Shown here one piece after another: positions 8,820 through 11,959 of a stretch of DNA of 11,959 nucleotides. Made by a program: the position numbers and the translations under genes. The stretch is from assembly GCA_003694425.1 (NCBI GenBank), contig RFJX01000147.1:1-11959 (forward strand), in the 5' to 3' direction. This stretch comes from Gammaproteobacteria bacterium (GTDB taxonomy: Bacteria; Pseudomonadota; Gammaproteobacteria; J113). Each line of letters begins with the position of its first letter. Positions within the stretch are counted from its first letter, which is position 1. The notes below the pieces were generated by a model. That model saw only the letters and a program-made list of their open reading frames with translations. It was not told where the DNA came from and made no database searches.

Positions 8820-10007
8820 ATGGTCCTCCTCCGGTTCCTGCCCCTGCTCGTCACCCTCGGCCTGCTGCAGGGCTGTGGCACCATGGACGCGATCAGTGAC
8901 AGCGTCTCCAGCTACATGGGAGGGGAGGACAACAGCGCCCCACCGGCCCCCCTGACCGAGTTCCAGCCACTGGTGGAGATCGGGACCGTCTGGAGCGCCA
9001 GTATCGGAGAGGGTACCGATGAGCAGTTCCTGCGCCTCGCCCCGGCGGTGGCCGGAGAGCGGGTCTTTGCCGCGGACCACGAGGGACTGGTGACGGCCCG
9101 CGCGCTCGCCACCGGCCAGACGATCTGGGAACAGGAACTGGACCTCCCGGTCAGCGGGGGGCCCGGGCTGGGTGAGGGGCTGGTGTTGCTGGGCAGCAGC
9201 GACGGCGACCTGGTCGCCCTGAGCCAGGAGGACGGCAGGCAACAGTGGCGGGTCGCGGTACCCAGTGAGGTCCTCTCCGCCCCCCAGGCCAGCGACGGGG
9301 TGGTGGTGGTGCGGACCGCGGACTCCAGGGTCAGCGCCTACCGCGCCGCCAACGGCGAGCGGATCTGGACCTATGTCCGGGAGGTGCCGGACCTGACCCT
9401 GCGCGGCTCCAGCGCCCCGGTCATCGCCGGCGGCCGGGTGATCGCAGGCTTCGACAACGGCCGTCTGGCGGCCCTGGACCTGCACAGCGGCCGGCTCCTC
9501 TGGGAGGCCCTGATCGGGGTGCCGCGGGGTCGTACCGAGCTGGAGCGGATGGTCGACATCGACGCCACCCCGCGGGTGGTGGAGGACACCGTCTACATCG
9601 CCAGCTACCATGCCAGCGTGGCGGCCGTGGACCTGGAGAGCGGACGCATCCGCTGGAGCCGGGAGATCTCCACCGACGCCGATCTGGGGGTGGATGAGGA
9701 CAACGTCTACGTGGCCGCGGAGGATGGCAGCGTCTGGGCCCTGGACCGGATCACGGGGAGTTCGGTGTGGCGCCAGGAGCGGTTGCAGAACCGGCGCCTG
9801 AGTGGACCGGTACCCTTCGGCGACCTGGTGGCGGTCGGCGACGGCTATGGTTATCTGCACTGGTTGCGGCGTGACGACGGCCAGTTCGCGGCCCGCACCG
9901 CGCTGGACGAGACGCCGATCCTGACCCCGCCGCTGGTGGCCGGTGACCTCCTCCTGGTCTATACCAGCGGCGGCCATCTGACCGCGCTGCGCCCCATCGC
10001 GCCCTGA
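8820..10007 (+). CDS. bamB: Outer membrane protein assembly factor BamB
   Basis: Lipoprotein subunit of the BAM complex, which folds beta-barrel proteins into the outer membrane; BamB binds BamA POTRA domains and probably helps guide substrates. The 395-residue product is close to the 392 of E. coli BamB. The N-terminal lipoprotein signal ends LGLLQGC with C19 lipidated and G20 at +2. The mature part is an eight-bladed PQQ/WD-type propeller, with recurring W-containing strands such as [40 protein letters not shown] and [24 protein letters not shown] (238-251) is a BamB hallmark near the BamA-binding face. It starts immediately after the yfgM stop and ends 4 bases before der, so co-translation is likely. 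No other BAM gene is nearby, which is normal. Confidence 0.96.
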   Translation: MVLLRFLPLLVTLGLLQGCGTMDAISDSVSSYMGGEDNSAPPAPLTEFQPLVEIGTVWSASIGEGTDEQFLRLAPAVAGERVFAADHEGLVTARALATGQTIWEQELDLPVSGGPGLGEGLVLLGSSDGDLVALSQEDGRQQWRVAVPSEVLSAPQASDGVVVVRTADSRVSAYRAANGERIWTYVREVPDLTLRGSSAPVIAGGRVIAGFDNGRLAALDLHSGRLLWEALIGVPRGRTELERMVDIDATPRVVEDTVYIASYHASVAAVDLESGRIRWSREISTDADLGVDEDNVYVAAEDGSVWALDRITGSSVWRQERLQNRRLSGPVPFGDLVAVGDGYGYLHWLRRDDGQFAARTALDETPILTPPLVAGDLLLVYTSGGHLTALRPIAP

Positions 10008-10011
10008 AGCC

Positions 10012-11412
10012 ATGCTCCCGGTCATCGCCATCGTCGGCCGGCCCAACGTCGGCAAGTCCACCCTGTTCAACTGTCTGACCCGCAGTCGCGAGGCGCTGGT
10101 GGCCGATCAGCCGGGGATGACGCGGGATCGCAAGTACGGGATGGCCCGCGTCGGGGATCGCCCCTTCCTGGTGGTGGATACCGGCGGGGTGGGAGAGGAG
10201 GGGGACGAATTCTCCCGGGCCATCGACCGCCAGACGATGGCCGCGGTGGAGGAGGCCGATCTGGTCCTGTTCCTGGTCGACGCAAAGGCGGGAGTGACCG
10301 CCGCCGACGAGGCCATCGCCGGCCGCCTGCGCCAGCTCGACAAGCCGGTGCTGCTGGTGGTCAACAAGTGCGATGGCCAGGACCCGCAACTGGCCTGCGC
10401 CGAATTCCACGCCCTGGGGATGGGCACGCCGCTGGCCATCTCCGCCGCCCACAACCGCGGTATCCATGCCCTGGGCGAGGCCCTGCTCGCCCGCCTGCCC
10501 GGGCCGCAGGCGGAGGAGGGCGAAGGGCTGGCCGGGCAGGAAGGGATCCGCCTGGCCATCCTGGGCCGGCCCAACGTCGGCAAGTCCACGCTCGTCAACC
10601 GCCTCCTCGGCGAGGAGCGGCAGATCACCTCCGACCGGGCCGGGACCACCCGCGACAGCATCGCCATTCCCCTGCACCGGGAGGGGCAAAGGTATCTCCT
10701 CATCGACACCGCCGGGATCCGGCGGCGCTCGAGGGTGCCGGAGGGGCTGGAGAAGCTCTCCGTGATCAAGGCGCTCAGGAGCATCGACGCGGCCGAGGTG
10801 GTTGTCCTGGTGCTGGACGCCCGCGAGGGGATCACCGATCAGGACCTGCGCCTGCTGGGTCACGTTCTGGAGCGGGGCCGGGCCCTGGTCATCGCGGTCA
10901 ACAAGTGGGACGGGCTGGATCGGGAGCAGCGCGAGGCGGTCCGCCGGGAACTCCAGCGGCGGCTGGTCTTCGTGGAGTTTGCCGAGGTGGTGTTCATCTC
11001 CGCCCTGCATGGCACCGGGATCGGTGAACTGATGGATGCGGTGCAACGGGCCTGGGCCTCGGCCCGGGTCGAACTCTCCACCTCGCGCCTGAACGAGATC
11101 CTGGAGGCGCTGCTGCGCCGGCAGCCGCCGCCGATGGTGAAGGGGCGGCGGGTGAAGCTGCGCTATGCCCACCCCGGCGGAAGCAATCCGCCCACCATCG
11201 TCATCCACGGGAATCAGGTGGACGCACTGCCGGCCAGTTACCGCCGCTACCTCAGCAACGGCTTCCGCAAGGCCCTGGGCGGATTACCGGGCACACCCCT
11301 GGTGATCGAGTTCCGGACCGGGGAAAACCCCTTCGCCGGGCGCCGCAACCCCCTCACGGAGCGTCAGCGCAAGCGCCGAAGGCGGCTGATGCGCCACGTG
11401 AAGCGGCGCTGA
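10012..11412 (+). CDS. der: Tandem-GTPase ribosome assembly factor Der (EngA)
   Basis: Essential GTPase with two consecutive G domains that acts in maturation of the 50S subunit. The 466-residue product shows G domain 1 with the P-loop GRPNVGKST (9-17), DTGG (56-59) and NKCD (118-121). G domain 2 has a second GRPNVGKST (185-193), DTAG (232-235) and NKWD (297-300). A KH-like RNA-binding domain spans about 352-440, with [19 protein letters not shown] and FRTGENPF. The very basic tail ([16 protein letters not shown]) probably contacts rRNA. Length is within the normal range for proteobacterial Der. The ATG is 4 bases after the bamB stop. It is the last gene of the conserved block and is followed by a 121-bp spacer. 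Confidence 0.98.
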   Translation: MLPVIAIVGRPNVGKSTLFNCLTRSREALVADQPGMTRDRKYGMARVGDRPFLVVDTGGVGEEGDEFSRAIDRQTMAAVEEADLVLFLVDAKAGVTAADEAIAGRLRQLDKPVLLVVNKCDGQDPQLACAEFHALGMGTPLAISAAHNRGIHALGEALLARLPGPQAEEGEGLAGQEGIRLAILGRPNVGKSTLVNRLLGEERQITSDRAGTTRDSIAIPLHREGQRYLLIDTAGIRRRSRVPEGLEKLSVIKALRSIDAAEVVVLVLDAREGITDQDLRLLGHVLERGRALVIAVNKWDGLDREQREAVRRELQRRLVFVEFAEVVFISALHGTGIGELMDAVQRAWASARVELSTSRLNEILEALLRRQPPPMVKGRRVKLRYAHPGGSNPPTIVIHGNQVDALPASYRRYLSNGFRKALGGLPGTPLVIEFRTGENPFAGRRNPLTERQRKRRRRLMRHVKRR

Positions 11413-11442
11413 GCGAACGGGCACTCCCGGAAGCGGGCGCTC
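11411..11442 (+). other. Interrupted hairpin at the der 3' end, possible weak terminator
   Basis: GAGCG (11411-11415) can pair with CGCTC (11438-11442). Inside, CCCG (11426-11429) pairs with CGGG (11434-11437) around a GAAG loop. The structure overlaps the der stop codon and has no T-run, so it may be a Rho-type or processing structure rather than a classical intrinsic terminator. Confidence 0.3.
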
Positions 11443-11491
11443 ACCGCGGAGATATCCTCTCCCGACGCTCGAAGCCGGCCGGTTTAGCAGC

Positions 11492-11497
11492 TATGAT
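11492..11497 (+). promoter_or_regulatory. Possible -10 box of the HU-family gene
   Basis: TATGAT (5 of 6 to consensus) lies 36 bases before the ATG at 11534, in the AT-richest part of the der-HU spacer. I see no convincing -35 at 16-18 bases. The 121-bp spacer, the hairpin after der and the terminator after the HU gene favour a separate transcript. Confidence 0.35.
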
Positions 11498-11533
11498 TGA
11501 CCTGTCCCACAACCAGAACGAGGGAGCACAGCG

Positions 11534-11863
11534 ATGGCGAAAACAACGGCGATAAAGGAAACCCAGACCAAGAGCGAGATCCTGGCCACCCTGGCCGAGG
11601 AGACCGGGCTGAGCAAGAAGGATGTCTCCGCGGTACTGGACGCGCTGGGCAATCTCGCCCACCGCCACCTCAAGCCCAGGGGCTCCGGCGAGATCACGAT
11701 CCCGGGCCTGGGCCTCAAGCTCAGGCGGGTCAAGCGTCCCGCCACCAAGGCGCGCAAGGGGCGCAACCCGCAGACCGGCGAGGAGATCACGATCAAGGCA
11801 CGGCCCGCCCACAATGTGGTCAGGGCGACCATCCTCAAGAGCCTCAAGGAGGCGGTCAAGTAG
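11534..11863 (+). CDS. HU-family DNA-binding protein
   Basis: Small basic nucleoid protein of the HU/IHF fold, expected to bend or compact DNA as a dimer. The 109-residue product begins with about 10 extra residues (MAKTTAIKETQ) before TKSEILATLAEETGLSKKDV, which aligns with the start of ordinary HU (about 90 residues). IPGLGLKLRRVKRPATKARK replaces the usual GFGTF-type segment. GRNPQTGEEITI (76-87) is the DNA-binding arm, with the P79 that intercalates DNA in HU/IHF. KSLKEAV is the usual C-terminal helix. The sequence differs from canonical HU-alpha/beta (hupA/hupB) and IHF, notably in the N-terminal extension and the RPAHNVVRATILKS stretch. It therefore looks like one of the divergent HU paralogues seen in proteobacteria, and I give no gene symbol. 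AGGGAG (11521-11526) is 7 bases before the ATG. It follows der but is set apart by 121 bp. Confidence 0.92.
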   Translation: MAKTTAIKETQTKSEILATLAEETGLSKKDVSAVLDALGNLAHRHLKPRGSGEITIPGLGLKLRRVKRPATKARKGRNPQTGEEITIKARPAHNVVRATILKSLKEAVK

Positions 11864-11873
11864 CAGAGACACC

Positions 11874-11935
11874 GGCCCGGGGCCTGCCAGACAGGCCCCG
11901 GGCCTCACCGGAAGGTCGAACGACGCGGGTTTTTT
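11874..11935 (+). terminator. Strong hairpin with downstream T-run after the HU-family gene
   Basis: GGCCCGGGGCCTG (11874-11886) and its exact reverse complement (11892-11904) form a perfect 13-bp stem with a 5-base loop, starting 10 bases after the stop codon. A T6 run lies at 11930-11935, about 25 bases beyond the stem rather than directly next to it, so this is not a textbook intrinsic terminator. The hairpin may work with that later T-run or as a 3' mRNA stabiliser. The remaining bases to 11959 show no recognisable gene. Confidence 0.6.
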
Positions 11936-11959
11936 GCGAGACCTGCTACTCCTCCAGCC

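Noticed and set aside
8766..10070. 434-residue open frame on the - strand
   Set aside because: It is fully antisense to bamB and ends inside der; low-complexity composition and no recognisable motif.
9751..11208. 485-residue open frame on the - strand
   Set aside because: It lies antisense to the 3' end of bamB and most of der, both with complete family motifs. It is rich in His, Gln, Gly and Pro without any domain, as expected from a stop-poor complementary frame in GC-rich DNA.
11905..11959. Possible tRNA or other RNA gene at the window end
   Set aside because: The stretch is too short, shows no T-loop or acceptor-stem pattern, and fits better as sequence around a terminator T-run.

Overview
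The window is a GC-rich, gene-dense stretch of a bacterial chromosome with every credible gene on the + strand. Gene content and order point to a gammaproteobacterium: proA-nadD-rsfS-rlmH, then ndk-rlmN-pilW(pilF)-rodZ-hisS-yfgM-bamB-der. The GC content and the PilW/RodZ/YfgM/BamB/Der set suggest a Chromatiales/Ectothiorhodospiraceae- or Pseudomonas-like lineage. That placement is inferred from gene order and protein motifs; no database search was possible.

Region 1 (1-2734) carries proline synthesis (proA, 5' end cut by the window edge), NAD synthesis (nadD), ribosome silencing (rsfS) and 23S rRNA methylation (rlmH). The first three overlap by 4 or 1 bases, so they are probably translationally coupled. 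Region 2 (2735-2998) is the only sizeable gene-free gap. It holds a 210-bp element with near-perfect 28-nt terminal inverted repeats built from CACGGAG units, resembling a MITE. Region 3 (2999-3319) is a small stand-alone Rieske [2Fe-2S] protein.

Region 4 (about 3360-11412) starts at a TATAAT promoter before ndk and continues with tight spacing through rlmN, pilW, rodZ and hisS. After a short gap with a second TATAAT box come yfgM, bamB and der. The products serve nucleotide balance (Ndk), RNA modification and tRNA charging (RlmN, HisS), type IV pilus secretin assembly (PilW), cell shape (RodZ), outer-membrane protein assembly (YfgM, BamB) and ribosome maturation (Der). ispG, commonly found between rodZ and hisS, is absent here. 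Region 5 (11413-11959) has a short spacer, a separately transcribed HU-family DNA-binding protein and a strong hairpin followed by a T-run.

I found no CRISPR array, phage, toxin-antitoxin, transposase, tRNA or rRNA gene. The window is essentially housekeeping. The points worth a second look are the inverted-repeat element, the two departures from common gene order, the unpartnered Rieske protein and a 3-residue insertion near the Ndk active site.
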